64,000 nucleotides of DNA from Osmia lignaria lignaria (lineage: Eukaryota; Arthropoda; Insecta; Hymenoptera; Megachilidae): the NCBI RefSeq assembly GCF_051020975.1, contig NW_027478169.1, positions 3,968,001 through 4,032,000 on the forward strand, written 5' to 3'. Made by a program: the position numbers and the translations under genes. The first letter of the stretch is position 1. Every line of letters starts with the position of its first letter. Shown piece by piece: positions 12,430 to 24,764 of this stretch. The notes under the pieces were generated by a model, which saw only the letters and a list, made by a program, of their open reading frames with translations, had not been told where the DNA came from and did no database searches.

Positions 12430-14137
12430 AATATCTCGGAAACGAAGCGAGCTATGGCAAAATGTTGAGAGACCTTTTTTGTAGAGAATTAAGTTTCCTA
12501 CTTTTTATGTTCTATGATATTTTTTGATCGGATGCGTAGTTCTCGAGATATATAAAGATATTTAAAAGTTCCGAAGCCGCACCAACATAATAGAGATACA
12601 GAAACACCGTGGCCCCTTTCTTTGAGATAACTCTGCACTATTGCGAGCTGCAAATGCCACTTCCAGCTTAGCTGTGCAGAAGAAGAACAACAAAAAGAAG
12701 AAATATCTCGAAATATGTCCGTCAGGCCCCTTCCGTTGAGATAAATCTGCAAATATCTCGGAAACGAAGCGAGCTATGGCAAAATGTTGAGAGACCTTTT
12801 TTGTAGAGAATTAAGTTTCCTACTTTTTATGTTCTATGATATTTTTCGATCAGATGCGTAGTTCTCGAGATATATCAAGATATTTAAAAGTTCCGAAGCC
12901 GCACCAACATAATAGAGATACAGAAACACCGTGGCCCCTTTCTTTGCGATAACTCTGCACTATTGCGAGCTGCAAATGCCACTTCCAGCTTAGCTGTGCA
13001 GAAGAAGAACAACAAGAAGAAGAAATATCTCGAAATATGTCCGTCAGGCCCCTTCCCTTGAGATAAATCTGCAAATATCTCGGAAACGAAGCGAGCTATG
13101 GCAAAATGTTAAGAGACCTTTTTTGTAGAGAATAAAGTTTCCTACTTTTTATGTTCTATGATATTTTTCGATCAGAGGCGTAGTTCTCGAGATATATCAA
13201 GATATTTAAAAGTTCCGAAGCCGCACCAACATAATAGAGATACAGAAACACCGTGGCCCCTTTCTTTGAGATAACTCTGCACGATTGCGAGCTGGAAATG
13301 CCACTTCCAGTTTAGCTGTGCAGAAGAAGAACAACAAGAAGAAGAAATATCTCGAAATATGTCCGTCAGGCCCCTTCCCTTGAGATAAATCTGCAAATAT
13401 CTCGGAAACGAAGCGAGCTATGGCAAAATGTTAAGAGACCTTTTTTGTAGAGAATAAAGTTTCCTACTTTTTATGTTCTATGATATTTTTCGATCAGAGG
13501 CGTAGTTCTCGAGATATATCAAGATATTTAAAAGTTCCGAAGCCGCACCAACATAATAGAGATACAGAAACACCGTGGCCCCTTTCTTTGAGATAACTCT
13601 GCACGATTGCGAGCTGGAAATGCCACTTCCAGTTTAGCTGTGCAGAAGAAGAACAACAAGAAGAAGAAATATCTCGAAAAATGTCCATCAGGACCCTTCC
13701 CTTGAGATAAATCTGCAAATATCTCGGAAACGAAGCGAGCTATTGCAAAACGTTAAGAGACCTTTTTTGTAGAGAATTAAGTTTCCTACTTTTTATGTTC
13801 TATGATATTTTTTGATCAGATGCGTAGTTCTCGAGATATATCAAGATATTTAAAAGCTCCGAAGCTGCACCAACATAATAGAGGTACAGAAACACCGTGG
13901 CCCCTTTCTTTGAGATAACTCTGCACTATTGCGAGCTGCAAATGCCACTTCCAGCTTAGCTGTGGAGAAGAAGAACAACAAGAAGAAGAAATATCTCGAA
14001 ATATGTCCGTCAGGCCCCTTCCCTTGAGATAAATCTGCAAATATCTCGGAAACGAAGCGAGCTATGGCAAAATGTTAAGAGACCTTTTTTGTAGAGAATT
14101 AAGTTTCCTACTTTTTATCTTCTATGATATTTTCTGA

Positions 14138-17035
14138 TCAGATTCGTAGTTCTCGAGATATATCAAGATATTTAAAAGTTCCGAAGCCGCACCAACATAA
14201 TAGAGATACAGAAACACCGTGGCCCCTCTCTTTGAGATAACTCTGCACAATTGCGAGCTGCAAATGCCACTTCCAGCTTAGCTGTGCAGAAGAAGAACAA
14301 CAAGAAGAAGAAATATCTCGAAATATGTCCGTCAGGCCCCTTCCCTTGAGATAAATCGGCAAGTATCTCGGAAACGAAGCGAGCTATGGCAAAATGTTGA
14401 GAGACCTTTTTTGTAGAGAATTAAGTTTCCTACTTTTTATGTTCTATGATATTTTTTGATCAGATGCGTAGATCTCGAGATATATCAAGATATTTAAAAG
14501 TTCCGAAGCCGCACCAACATAATAGAGATACAGAAACACCGTGGCCCCTTTCTTTGAGATAACTCTGCACTATTGCGAGCTGCAAATGCCACTTCCAGCT
14601 TAGCTGTGCAGAAGAAGAACAACAAGAAGAAGAAATATCTCGAAATATGTCCGTCAGGCCCCTTCCCTTGAGATAAATCTGCAAATATCTCGGAAACGAA
14701 GCGAGCTATGGCAAAATGTTGAGAGACCTTTTTTGTAGAGAATTAAGTTTCCTACTTTTTATGTTCTATGATATTTTTTGATCAGATGCGTAGATCTCGA
14801 GATATATCAAGATATTTAAAAGTTCCGAAGCCGCACCAACATAATAGAGATACAGAAACACCGTGGCCCCTTTCTTTGAGATAACTCTGCACTATTGCGA
14901 GCTGCAAATGCCACTTCCAGCTTAGCTGTGCAGAAGAAGAACAACAAGAAGAAGAAATATCTCGAAATATGTCCGTCAGGCCCCTTCCCTTGAGATAAAT
15001 CTGCAAATATCTCGGAAACGAAGCGAGCTATGGCAAAATGTTGAGAGACCTTTTTTGTAGAGAATTAAGTTTCCTACTTTTTATGTTCTATGATATTTTC
15101 TGATCGGATGCGTAGTTCTCGAGATATATAAAGATATTTAAAAGTTCCGAAGCCGCACCAACATAATAGAGATACAGAAACACCGTGGCCCCTTTCTTTG
15201 AGATAACTCTGCACTATTGCGAGCTGCAAATGCCACTTCCAGCTTAGCTGTGCAGAAGTAGAACAACAAAAAGAAGAAATATCTCGAAATATGTCCGTCA
15301 GGCCCCTTCCCTTGAGATAAATCTGCAAATATCTCGGAAACGAAGCGAGCTATGGCAAAATGTTAAGAGACCTCTTTTGTAGAGAATTAAGTATCCTACT
15401 TTTTATGTTCTATGATATTTTTCGATCAGATGCATAGTTCTCGAGATATATCAAGATATTTAAAAGTTCCGAAGCCGCACCAACATAATAGAGATACAGA
15501 CACACCGTGGCCCCTTTCTTTGAGATAACTCTGCACTATTGCGAGCTGCAAATGCCACTTCCAGCTTAGCTGTGCAGAAGAAGAACAACAAGAAGAAGAA
15601 ATATCTGGAAATATGTCCGTCAGGCCCCTTCCCTTGAGATAAATCTGCAAATATCTCGGAAACGAAGCGAGCTACGGCAAAATGTTAAGAGACCTTTTTT
15701 GTAGAGAATTAGGATTCCTACTTTTTATGTTCTATGATATTTTTTGATCAGATGCGTAGTTCTCGAGATATATCAAGATATTTAAAAGTTCCGAAGCCGC
15801 ACCAACATAATAGAGATACAGAAACACCGTGGCCCCTTTCTTTGAGATAACTCTGCACTACTGCGAGCTGCAAATGCCACTTCCAGCTTAGCTGTGCAGA
15901 AGAAGAATAACAAGAAGAAGAAATATCTCGAAATATGTCCGTCAGGCCCCTTCCCTTGAGATAAATCTGCAAATATCTCGGAAACGAAGCGAGCTATGGC
16001 AAAATGTTAAGAGACCTTTTTTGTAGAGAATTAAGTTTCCTACTTTTTATGTTCTATGATATTTTTCGATCAGAGGCGTAGTTCTCGAGATATATCAAGA
16101 TATTTAAAAGTTCCGAAGCCGCACCAACATAATAGAGATACAGAAACACCGTGGCCCCTTTCTTTGAGATAACTCTGCACGATTGCGAGCTGGAAATGCC
16201 ACTTCCAGTTTAGCTGTGCAGAAGAAGAACAACAAGAAGAAGAAATATCTCGAAAAATGTCCATCAGGACCCTTCCCTTGAGATAAATCTGCAAATATCT
16301 CGGAAACGAAGCGAGCTACTGCAAAACGTTAAGAGACCTTTTTTGTAGAGAATTAAGTTTCCTACTTTTTATGTTCTATGATATTTTTTAATCAGATGCG
16401 TAGTTCTCGAGATATATCAAGATATTTAAAAGCTCCGAAGCTGCACCAACATAATAGAGGTACAGAAACACCGTGGCCCCTTTCTTTGAGATAACTCTGC
16501 ACGATTGCGAGCTGGAAATGCCACTTCCAGTTTAGCTGTGCAGAAGAAGAACAACAAGAAGAAGAAATATCTCGAAAAATGTCCATCAGGACCCTTCCCT
16601 TGAGATAAATCTGCAAATATCTCGGAAACGAAGCGAGGTATTGCAAAACGTTAAGAGACCTTTTTTGTAGAGAATTAAGTTTCCTACTTTTTATGTTCTA
16701 TGATATTTTTTGATCAGATGCGTAGTTCTCGAGATATATCAAGATATTTAAAAGCTCCGAAGCTGCACCAACATAATAGAGGTACAGAAACACCGTGGCC
16801 CCTTTCTTTGAGATAACTCTGCACTATTGCGAGCTGCAAATGCCACTTCCAGCTTAGCTGTGGAGAAGAAGAACAACAAGAAGAAGAAATATCTCGAAAT
16901 ATGTCCGTCAGGCACCTTCCCTTGAGATGAATCTGCAAATATCTCGGAAACGAAGCGAGCTATGGCAAAATGTTAAGAGACCTTTTTTGTAGAGAATTAA
17001 GTTTCATACTTTTTATCTTCTATGATATTTTCTGA
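14138..17035 (+). repeat. HOR cycle 4 (9 monomers)
   Basis: 2898 bases. As cycle 3, but with the ATCTGGAAATATG monomer (15426) and an added pair at 16070 and 16392. Confidence 0.8.
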
Positions 17036-19289
17036 TCAGATTCGTAGTTCTCGAGATATATCAAGATATTTAAAAGTTCCGAAGCAGCACCAACATAATA
17101 GAGATACAGAAACACCGTGGCCCCTCTCTTTGAGATAACTCTGCACAATTGCGAGCTGCAAATGCCACTTCCAGCTTAGCTGTGCAGAAGAAGAACAACA
17201 AGAAGAAGAAATATCTCGAAATATGTCCGTCAGGCCCCTTCCCTTGAGATAAATCGGCAAGTATCTCGGAAACGAAGCGAGCTATGGCAAAATGTTGAGA
17301 GACCTTTTTTGTAGAGAATTAAGTTTCCTACTTTTTATGTTCTATGATATTTTTTGATCAGATGCGTAGATCTCGAGATATATCAAGATATTTAAAAGTT
17401 CCGAAGCCGCACCAACATAATAGAGATACAGAAACACCGTGGCCCCTTTCTTTGAGATAACTCTGCACTATTGCGAGCTGCAAATGCCACTTCCAGCTTA
17501 GCTGTGCAGAAGAAGAACAACAAGAAGAAGAAATATCTCGAAATATGTCCGTCAGGCCCCTTCCCTTGAGATAAATCTGCAAATATCTCGGAAACGAAGC
17601 GAGCTATGGCAAAATGTTGAGAGACCTTTTTTGTAGAGAATTAAGTTTCCTACTTTTTATGTTCTATGATATTTTTTGATCGGATGCGTAGTTCTCGAGA
17701 TATATAAAGATATTTAAAAGTTCCGAAGCCGCACCAACATAATAGAGATACAGACACACCGTGGCCCCTTTCTTTGAGATAACTCTGCACTATTGCGAGC
17801 TGCAAATGCCACTTCCAGCTTAGCTGTGCAGAAGAAGAACAACAAGAAGAAGAAATATCTGGAAATATGTCCGTCAGGCCCCTTCCCTTGAGATAAATCT
17901 GCAAATATCTCGGAGACGAAGCGAGCTACGGCAAAATGTTAAGAGACCTTTTTTGTAGAGAATTAGGATTCCTACTTTTTATGTTCTATGATATTTTTTG
18001 ATCAGATGCGTAGTTCTCGAGATATATCAAGATATTTAAAAGTTCCGAAGCCGCACCAACATAATAGAGATACAGAAACACCGTGGCCCCTTTCTTTGAG
18101 ATAACTCTGCACTACTGCGAGCTGCAAATGCCACTTCCAGCTTAGCTGTGCAGAAGAAGAACAACAAGAAGAAGAAATATCTCGAAATATGTCCGTCAGG
18201 CCCCTTCCCTTGAGATAAATCTGCAAATATCTCGGAAACGAAGCGAGCTATGGCAAAATGTTAAGAGACCTTTTTTGTAGAGAATTAAGTTTCCTACTTT
18301 TTATGTTCTATGATATTTTTCGATCAGAGGCGTAGTTCTCGAGATATATCAAGATATTTAAAAGTTCCGAAGCCGCACCAACATAATAGAGATACAGAAA
18401 CACCGTGGCCCCTTTCTTTGAGATAACTCTGCACGATTGCGAGCTGGAAATGCCACTTCCAGTTTAGCTGTGCAGAAGAAGAACAACAAGAAGAAGAAAT
18501 ATCTCGAAAAATGTCCATCAGGACCCTTCCCTTGAGATAAATCTGCAAATATCTCGGAAACGAAGCGAGCTATTGCAAAACGTTAAGAGACCTTTTTTGT
18601 AGAGAATTAAGTTTCCTACTTTTTATGTTCTATGATATTTTTTGATCAGATGCGTAGTTCTCGAGATATATCAAGATATTTAAAAGCTCCGAAGCTGCAC
18701 CAACATAATAGAGGTACAGAAACACCGTGGCCCCTTTCTTTGAGATAACTCTGCACGATTGCGAGCTGGAAATGCCACTTCCAGTTTAGCTGTGCAGAAG
18801 AAGAACAACAAGAAGAAGAAATATCTCGAAAAATGTCCATCAGGACCCTTCCCTTGAGATAAATCTGCAAATATCTCGGAAACGAAGCGAGCTATTGCAA
18901 AACGTTAAGAGACCTTTTTTGTAGAGAATTTAGTTTCCTACTTTTTATGTTCTATGATATTTTTTGATCAGATGCGTAGTTCTCGAGATATATCAAGATA
19001 TTTAAAAGCTCCGAAGCTGCACCAACATAATAGAGGTACAGAAACACCGTGGCCCCTTTCTTTGAGATAACTCTGCACTATTGCGAGCTGCAAATGCCAC
19101 TTCCAGCTTAGCTGTGGAGAAGAAGAACAACAAGAAGAAGAAATATCTCGAAAAATGTCCATCAGGACCCTTCCCTTGAGATAAATCTGCAAATATCTCG
19201 GAAACGAAGCGAGCAATTGCAAAACGTTAAGAGACCTTTTTTGTAGAGAATTAAGTTTCCTACTTTTTATGTTCTATGATATTTTTTGA
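17036..19289 (+). repeat. HOR cycle 5 (7 monomers)
   Basis: Starts with a hybrid of the GAAGCAGCACC and TCGGCAAG types. It has only one TAGATCTCGAG monomer, and the monomer at 17680 is a fusion of two types that are separate in cycle 4. It grades into the next domain. Confidence 0.75.
17680..18001 (+). repeat. Hybrid monomer (one-monomer loss junction)
   Basis: The left end has GATCGGATGC and TATAAAGATAT, as in the monomer at 15104. The rest has CAGACACACC and ATCTGGAAATATG, as in the monomer at 15426. In cycle 4 these are neighbours; here they are fused in register. The exchange lies between about 17706 and 17753. Confidence 0.8.
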
Positions 19290-20899
19290 TCAGATGCGTA
19301 GTTCTCGAGATATATCAAGATATTTAAAAGCTCCGAAGCTGCACCAACATAATAGAGGTACAGAAACACCGTGGCCCCTTTCTTTGAGATAACTCTGCAC
19401 GATTGCGAGCTGGAAATGCCACTTCCAGTTTAGCTGTGCAGAAGAAGAACAACAAGAAGAAGAAATATCTCGAAATATGTCCGTCAGGCCCCTTCCCTTG
19501 AGATAAATCTGCAAATATCTCGGAAACGAAGCGAGCTATGGCAAAATGTTAGGAGACCTTTTTTGTAGAGAATTAAGTTTCCTACTTTTTATGTTCTATG
19601 ATATTTTTCGATCAGAGGCGTAGTTCTCGAGATATATCAAGATATTTAAAAGTTCCGAAGCCGCACCAACATAATAGAGATACAGAAACACCATGGCCCC
19701 TTTCTTTGAGATAACTCTGCACGATTGCGAGCTGGAAATGCCACTTCCAGTTTAGCTGTGCAGAAGAAGAACAACAAGAAAAAGAAATATCTCGAAAAAT
19801 GTCCATCAGGACCCTTCCCTTGAGATAAATCTGCAAATATCTCGGAAACGAAGCGAGCTATTGCAAAACGTTAAGAGACCTTTTTTGTAGAGAATTAGGT
19901 TTCCTACTTTTTATGTTCTATGATATTTTTTGATCAGATGCGTAGTTCTCGAGATATATCAAGATATTTAAAAGCTCCGAAGCTGCACCAACATAATGGA
20001 GGTACAGAAACACCGTGGCCCCTTTCTTTGAGATAACTCTGCACGATTGCGAGCTGGAAATGCCACTTCCAGTTTAGCTGTGCAGAAGAAGAACAACAAG
20101 AAGAAGAAATATCTCGAAAAATGTCCATCAGGACCCTTCCCTTGAGATAAATCTGCAAATATCTCGGAAACGAAGCGAGCTATTGCAAAACGTTAAGAGA
20201 CCTTTTTTGTAGAGAATTTAGTTTCCTACTTTTTATGTTCTATGATATTTTTTGATCAGATGCGTAGTTCTCGAGATATATCAAGATATTTAAAAGCTCC
20301 GAAGCTGCACCAACATAATAGAGGTACAGAAACACCGTGGCCCCTTTCTTTGAGATAACTCTGCACTATTGCGAGCTGCAAATGCCACTTCCAGCTTAGC
20401 TGTGGAGAAGAAGAACAACAAGAAGAAGAAATATCTCGAAAAATGTCCATCAGGACCCTTCCCTTGAGATAAATCTGCAAATATCTCGGAAACGAAGCGA
20501 GCTATTGCAAAACGTTAAGAGACCTTTTTTGTAGAGAATTAAGTTTCCTACTTTTTATGTTCTATGATATTTTTTGATCAGATGCGTAGTTCTCGAGATA
20601 TATCAAGATATTTAAAAGCTCCGAAGCTGCACCAACATAATAGAGGTACAGAAACACCGTGGCCCCTTTCTTTGAGATAACTCTGCACGATTGCGAGCTG
20701 GAAATGCCACTTCCAGTTTATCTGTGCAGAAGAAGAACAACAAGAAGAAGAAATATCTCGAAAAATGTCCATCAGGACCCTTCCCTTGAGATAAATCTGC
20801 AAATATCTCGGAAACGAAGCGAGCTATTGCAAAACGTTAAGAGACCTTTTTTGTAGAGAATTTAGTTTCCTACTTTTTATGTTCTATGATATTTTTTGA

Positions 20900-21222
20900 T
20901 CAGATGCGTAGTTCTCGAGATATATCAAGATATTTAAAAGCTCCGAAGCTGCACCAACATAATAGAGGTACAGAAACACCGTGGCCCCTTTCTTTGAGAT
21001 AACTCTGCACTATTGCGAGCTGCAAATGCCACTTCCAGCTTAGCTGTGGAGAAGAAGAACAACAAGAAGAAGAAATATCTCGAAATATGTCCGTCAGGCC
21101 CCTTCCCTTGAGATAAATCTGCAAATATCTCGGAAACGAATGCGAGCTATGCCAAAATGTTAAGAGACCTTATTTGTAGAGAATTAAGTTTCCTACTTTT
21201 TATGTTCTATGATATTTTTTGA
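20900..21222 (+). repeat. 323-bp monomer with extra T (insertion haplotype)
   Basis: Extra T in CGAATGCGAGC at 21141, always linked to TATGCCAAAATG and ACCTTATTTG. The same haplotype occurs at 27582, 29515, 34667 and 41748. One ancestral insertion has been copied to five places. Confidence 0.85.
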
Positions 21223-21544
21223 TCAGATGCGTAGTTCTCGAGATATATCGATATATTTAAAAGTTCCGAAGCCGCACCAACATAATAGAGATACAGAAAC
21301 ACCGTGGCCCCTTTCTTTGAGATAACTCTGCACTACTGCGAGCTGCAAATGCCACTTCCAGCTTAGCTGTGCAGAAGAAGAACAACAAGAAGAAGAAATA
21401 TCTCGAAAAATGTCCATCAGGACCCTTCCCTTGAGATAAATCTGCAAATATCTCGGAAACGAAGCGAGCTATTGCAAAACGTTAAGAGACCTTTTTTGTA
21501 GAGAATTAAGTTTCCTACTTTTTATGTTCTATGATATTTTTTGA

Positions 21545-22188
21545 TCAGATGCGTAGTTCTCGAGATATATCAAGATATTTAAAAGCTCCGAAGCTGCACC
21601 AACATAATAGAGGTACAGAAACACCGTGGCCCCTTTCTTTGAGATAACTCTGCACGATTGCGAGCTGGAAATGCCACTTCCAGTTTAGCTGTGCAGAAGA
21701 AGAACAACAAGAAGAAGAAATATCTCGAAATATGTCCGTCAGGCCCCTTCCCTTGAGATAAATCTGCAAATATCTCGGAAACGAAGCGAGCTATGGCAAA
21801 ATGTTAGGAGACCTTTTTTGTAGAGAATTAAGTTTCCTACTTTTTATGTTCTATGATATTTTTCGATCAGAGGCGTAGTTCTCGAGATATATCAAGATAT
21901 TTAAAAGTTCCGAAGCCGCACCAACATAATAGAGATACAAAAACACCGTGGCCCCTTTCTTTGAGATAACTCTGCACGATTGCGAGCTGGAAATGCCACT
22001 TCCAGTTTAGCTGTGCAGAAGAAGAACAACAAGAAAAAGAAATATCTCGAAAAATGTCCATCAGGACCCTTCCCTTGAGATAAATCTGCAAATATCTCGG
22101 AAACGAAGCGAGCTATTGCAAAACGTTAAGAGACCTTTTTTGTAGAGAATTAGGTTTCCTACTTTTTATGTTCTATGATATTTTTTGA
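21545..22188 (+). repeat. 644-bp two-monomer tandem duplication, copy 1
   Basis: By eye identical to 22189-22832, including a private change (GATACAAAAACACC) that I see only at about 21936 and 22580. Flanking types differ, so the duplication is recent. Confidence 0.85.
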
Positions 22189-22832
22189 TCAGATGCGTAG
22201 TTCTCGAGATATATCAAGATATTTAAAAGCTCCGAAGCTGCACCAACATAATAGAGGTACAGAAACACCGTGGCCCCTTTCTTTGAGATAACTCTGCACG
22301 ATTGCGAGCTGGAAATGCCACTTCCAGTTTAGCTGTGCAGAAGAAGAACAACAAGAAGAAGAAATATCTCGAAATATGTCCGTCAGGCCCCTTCCCTTGA
22401 GATAAATCTGCAAATATCTCGGAAACGAAGCGAGCTATGGCAAAATGTTAGGAGACCTTTTTTGTAGAGAATTAAGTTTCCTACTTTTTATGTTCTATGA
22501 TATTTTTCGATCAGAGGCGTAGTTCTCGAGATATATCAAGATATTTAAAAGTTCCGAAGCCGCACCAACATAATAGAGATACAAAAACACCGTGGCCCCT
22601 TTCTTTGAGATAACTCTGCACGATTGCGAGCTGGAAATGCCACTTCCAGTTTAGCTGTGCAGAAGAAGAACAACAAGAAAAAGAAATATCTCGAAAAATG
22701 TCCATCAGGACCCTTCCCTTGAGATAAATCTGCAAATATCTCGGAAACGAAGCGAGCTATTGCAAAACGTTAAGAGACCTTTTTTGTAGAGAATTAGGTT
22801 TCCTACTTTTTATGTTCTATGATATTTTTTGA
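22189..22832 (+). repeat. 644-bp two-monomer tandem duplication, copy 2
   Basis: Tandem partner of 21545-22188 with the same GATACAAAAACACC change. Homology with the following monomers ends in the next unit, where GAAATATGTCCGTC becomes GAAAAATGTCCATC. Confidence 0.85.
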
Positions 22833-22900
22833 TCAGATGCGTAGTTCTCGAGATATATCAAGATATTTAAAAGCTCCGAAGCTGCACCAACATAATAGAG

Positions 22901-24510
22901 GTACAGAAACACCGTGGCCCCTTTCTTTGAGATAACTCTGCACGATTGCGAGCTGGAAATGCCACTTCCAGTTTAGCTGTGCAGAAGAAGAACAACAAGA
23001 AGAAGAAATATCTCGAAAAATGTCCATCAGGACCCTTCCCTTGAGATAAATCTGCAAATATCTCGGAAACGAAGCGAGCTATTGCAAAACGTTAAGAGAC
23101 CTTTTTTGTAGAGAATTTAGTTTCCTACTTTTTATGTTCTATGATATTTTTTGATCAGATGCGTAGTTCTCGAGATATATCAAGATATTTAAAAGCTCCG
23201 AAGCTGCACCAACATAATAGAGGTACAGAAACACCGTGGCCCCTTTCTTTGAGATAACTCTGCACTATTGCGAGCTGCAAATGCCACTTCCAGCTTAGCT
23301 GTGGAGAAGAAGAACAACAAGAAGAAGAAATATCTCGAAAAATGTCCATCAGGACCCTTCCCTTGAGATAAATCTGCAAATATCTCGGAAACGAAGCGAG
23401 CTATTGCAAAACGTTAAGAGACCTTTTTTGTAGAGAATTTAGTTTCCTACTTTTTATGTTCTATGATATTTTTTGATCAGATGCGTAGTTCTCGAGATAT
23501 ATCAAGATATTTAAAAGCTCCGAAGCTGCACCAACATAATAGAGGTACAGAAACACCGTGGCCCCTTTCTTTGAGATAACTCTGCACTATTGCGAGCTGC
23601 AAATGCCACTTCCAGCTTAGCTGTGGAGAAGAAGAACAACAAGAAGAAGAAATATATCGAAAAATGTCCATCAGGACCCTTCCCTTGAGATAAATCTGCA
23701 AATATCTCGGAAACGAAGCGAGCTATTGCAAAACGTTAAGAGACCTTTTTTGTAGAGAATTAAGTTTCCTACTTTTTATGTTCTATGATATTTTTTGATC
23801 AGATGCGTAGTTCTCGAGATATATCAAGATATTTAAAAGCTCCGAAGCTGCACCAACATAATAGAGGTACAGAAACACCGTGGCCCCTCTCTTTGAGATA
23901 ACTCTGCACGATTGCGAGCTGGAAATGCCACTTCCAGTTTAGCTGTGCAGAAGAAGAACAACAAGAAGAAGAAATATCTCGAAAAATGTCCATCAGGACC
24001 CTTCCCTTGAGATAAATCTGCAAATATCTCGGAAACGAAGCGAGCTATTGCAAAACGTTAAGAGACCTTTTTTGTAGAGAATTTAGTTTCCTACTTTTTA
24101 TGTTCTATGATATTTTTTGATCAGATGCGTAGTTCTCGAGATATATCAAGATATTTAAAAGCTCCGAAGCTGCACCAACATAATAGAGGTACAGAAACAC
24201 CGTGGCCCCTTTCTTTGAGATAACTCTGCACTATTGCGAGCTGCAAATGCCACTTCCAGCTTAGCTGTGGAGAAGAAGAACAACAAGAAGAAGAAATATC
24301 TCGAAATATGTCCGTCAGGCCCCTTCCCTTGAGATAAATCTGCAAATATCTCGGAAACGAAGCGAGCTATGGCAAAATGTTAAGAGACCTTTTTTGTAGA
24401 GAATTAAGTTTCCTACTTTTTATGTTCTATGATATTTTTCGATCAGAGGCGTAGTTCTCGAGATATATCAAGATATTTAAAAGTTCCGAAGCCGCACCAA
24501 CATAATAGAG
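22901..24510 (+). repeat. 1610-bp five-monomer tandem duplication, copy 1
   Basis: Exactly five monomers, directly followed by its copy. The same five types appear in the same order in both copies, including the rare AATATATCGAAAAATG monomer (23477 here, 25087 in the partner) and the GCCCCTCTCTTT monomer (23799 and 25409). I saw no differences, though I did not align every base. Confidence 0.88.
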
Positions 24511-24764
24511 GTACAGAAACACCGTGGCCCCTTTCTTTGAGATAACTCTGCACGATTGCGAGCTGGAAATGCCACTTCCAGTTTAGCTGTGCAGAAGAAG
24601 AACAACAAGAAGAAGAAATATCTCGAAAAATGTCCATCAGGACCCTTCCCTTGAGATAAATCTGCAAATATCTCGGAAACGAAGCGAGCTATTGCAAAAC
24701 GTTAAGAGACCTTTTTTGTAGAGAATTTAGTTTCCTACTTTTTATGTTCTATGATATTTTTTGA
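24443..24764 (+). repeat. Hybrid monomer at the five-monomer duplication junction
   Basis: The left end (CGATCAGAGG, GAAGCCGCACC up to 24493) matches the monomer at 26053. From GAGGTAC at 24511 onward it matches the monomer at 22833. The exchange therefore lies in about 18 bases between those markers and produced the 1610-bp tandem duplication. Confidence 0.85.

Larger units (their letters stand above)
12206..12527 (+). repeat. Representative 322-bp satellite monomer
   Basis: A near-consensus copy used here as reference for offsets. It differs from the commonest form mainly by A for T just before the CTCGAG site and by GTTGAGAG in place of GTTAAGAG. In order it holds: the TGATCA start; overlapping palindromes TCTCGAGA and GATATATC near offset 16-28; a CCGAAGCCGCACC block; the first TTGAGATAACTCTGCA element; the GAA/CAA mirror repeat; an ATATCTCGAAAT element; the second TTGAGATAAATCTGCA element; the CTCGGAAACGAAGCGAGC block; and an AT-rich end of T-runs. 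A near-consensus unit counts to 126 G+C of 322 with 11 CpG. No protein or RNA gene is recognised in it. Confidence 0.95.
11562..14137 (+). repeat. HOR cycle 3 (8 monomers)
   Basis: 2576 bases, with the fullest order of types: TCGGCAAG, two TAGATCTCGAG, TATAAAGATAT (12528), GCGATAAC (12850), two AATAAAG/GAGGCG types (13172, 13494), then GCTGTGGAG (13816). Confidence 0.8.
5444..19289. repeat. Irregular higher-order repeat domain
   Basis: Ordered monomer types recur. A type with TCGGCAAGTATC and CACAATTGCG starts each cycle. It is followed by one or two copies with TAGATCTCGAG, then a TATAAAGATAT or related type, then AATAAAG or CGATCAGAGG types, and finally a type with AGCTCCGAAGCTGC and GCTGTGGAG. 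The cycle starts at 5766, 9630, 11562, 14138 and 17036, giving lengths of 12, 6, 8, 9 and 7 monomers. Whole monomers are gained or lost while the order is kept, which points to unequal exchange. Confidence 0.85.

Noticed and set aside
12440..12460. Possible CENP-B box around CTCGGAAACGAAGCGAGC
   Set aside because: The reverse complement has the TTCG half, but the conserved A and CGGG positions of the 17-bp box are not matched.
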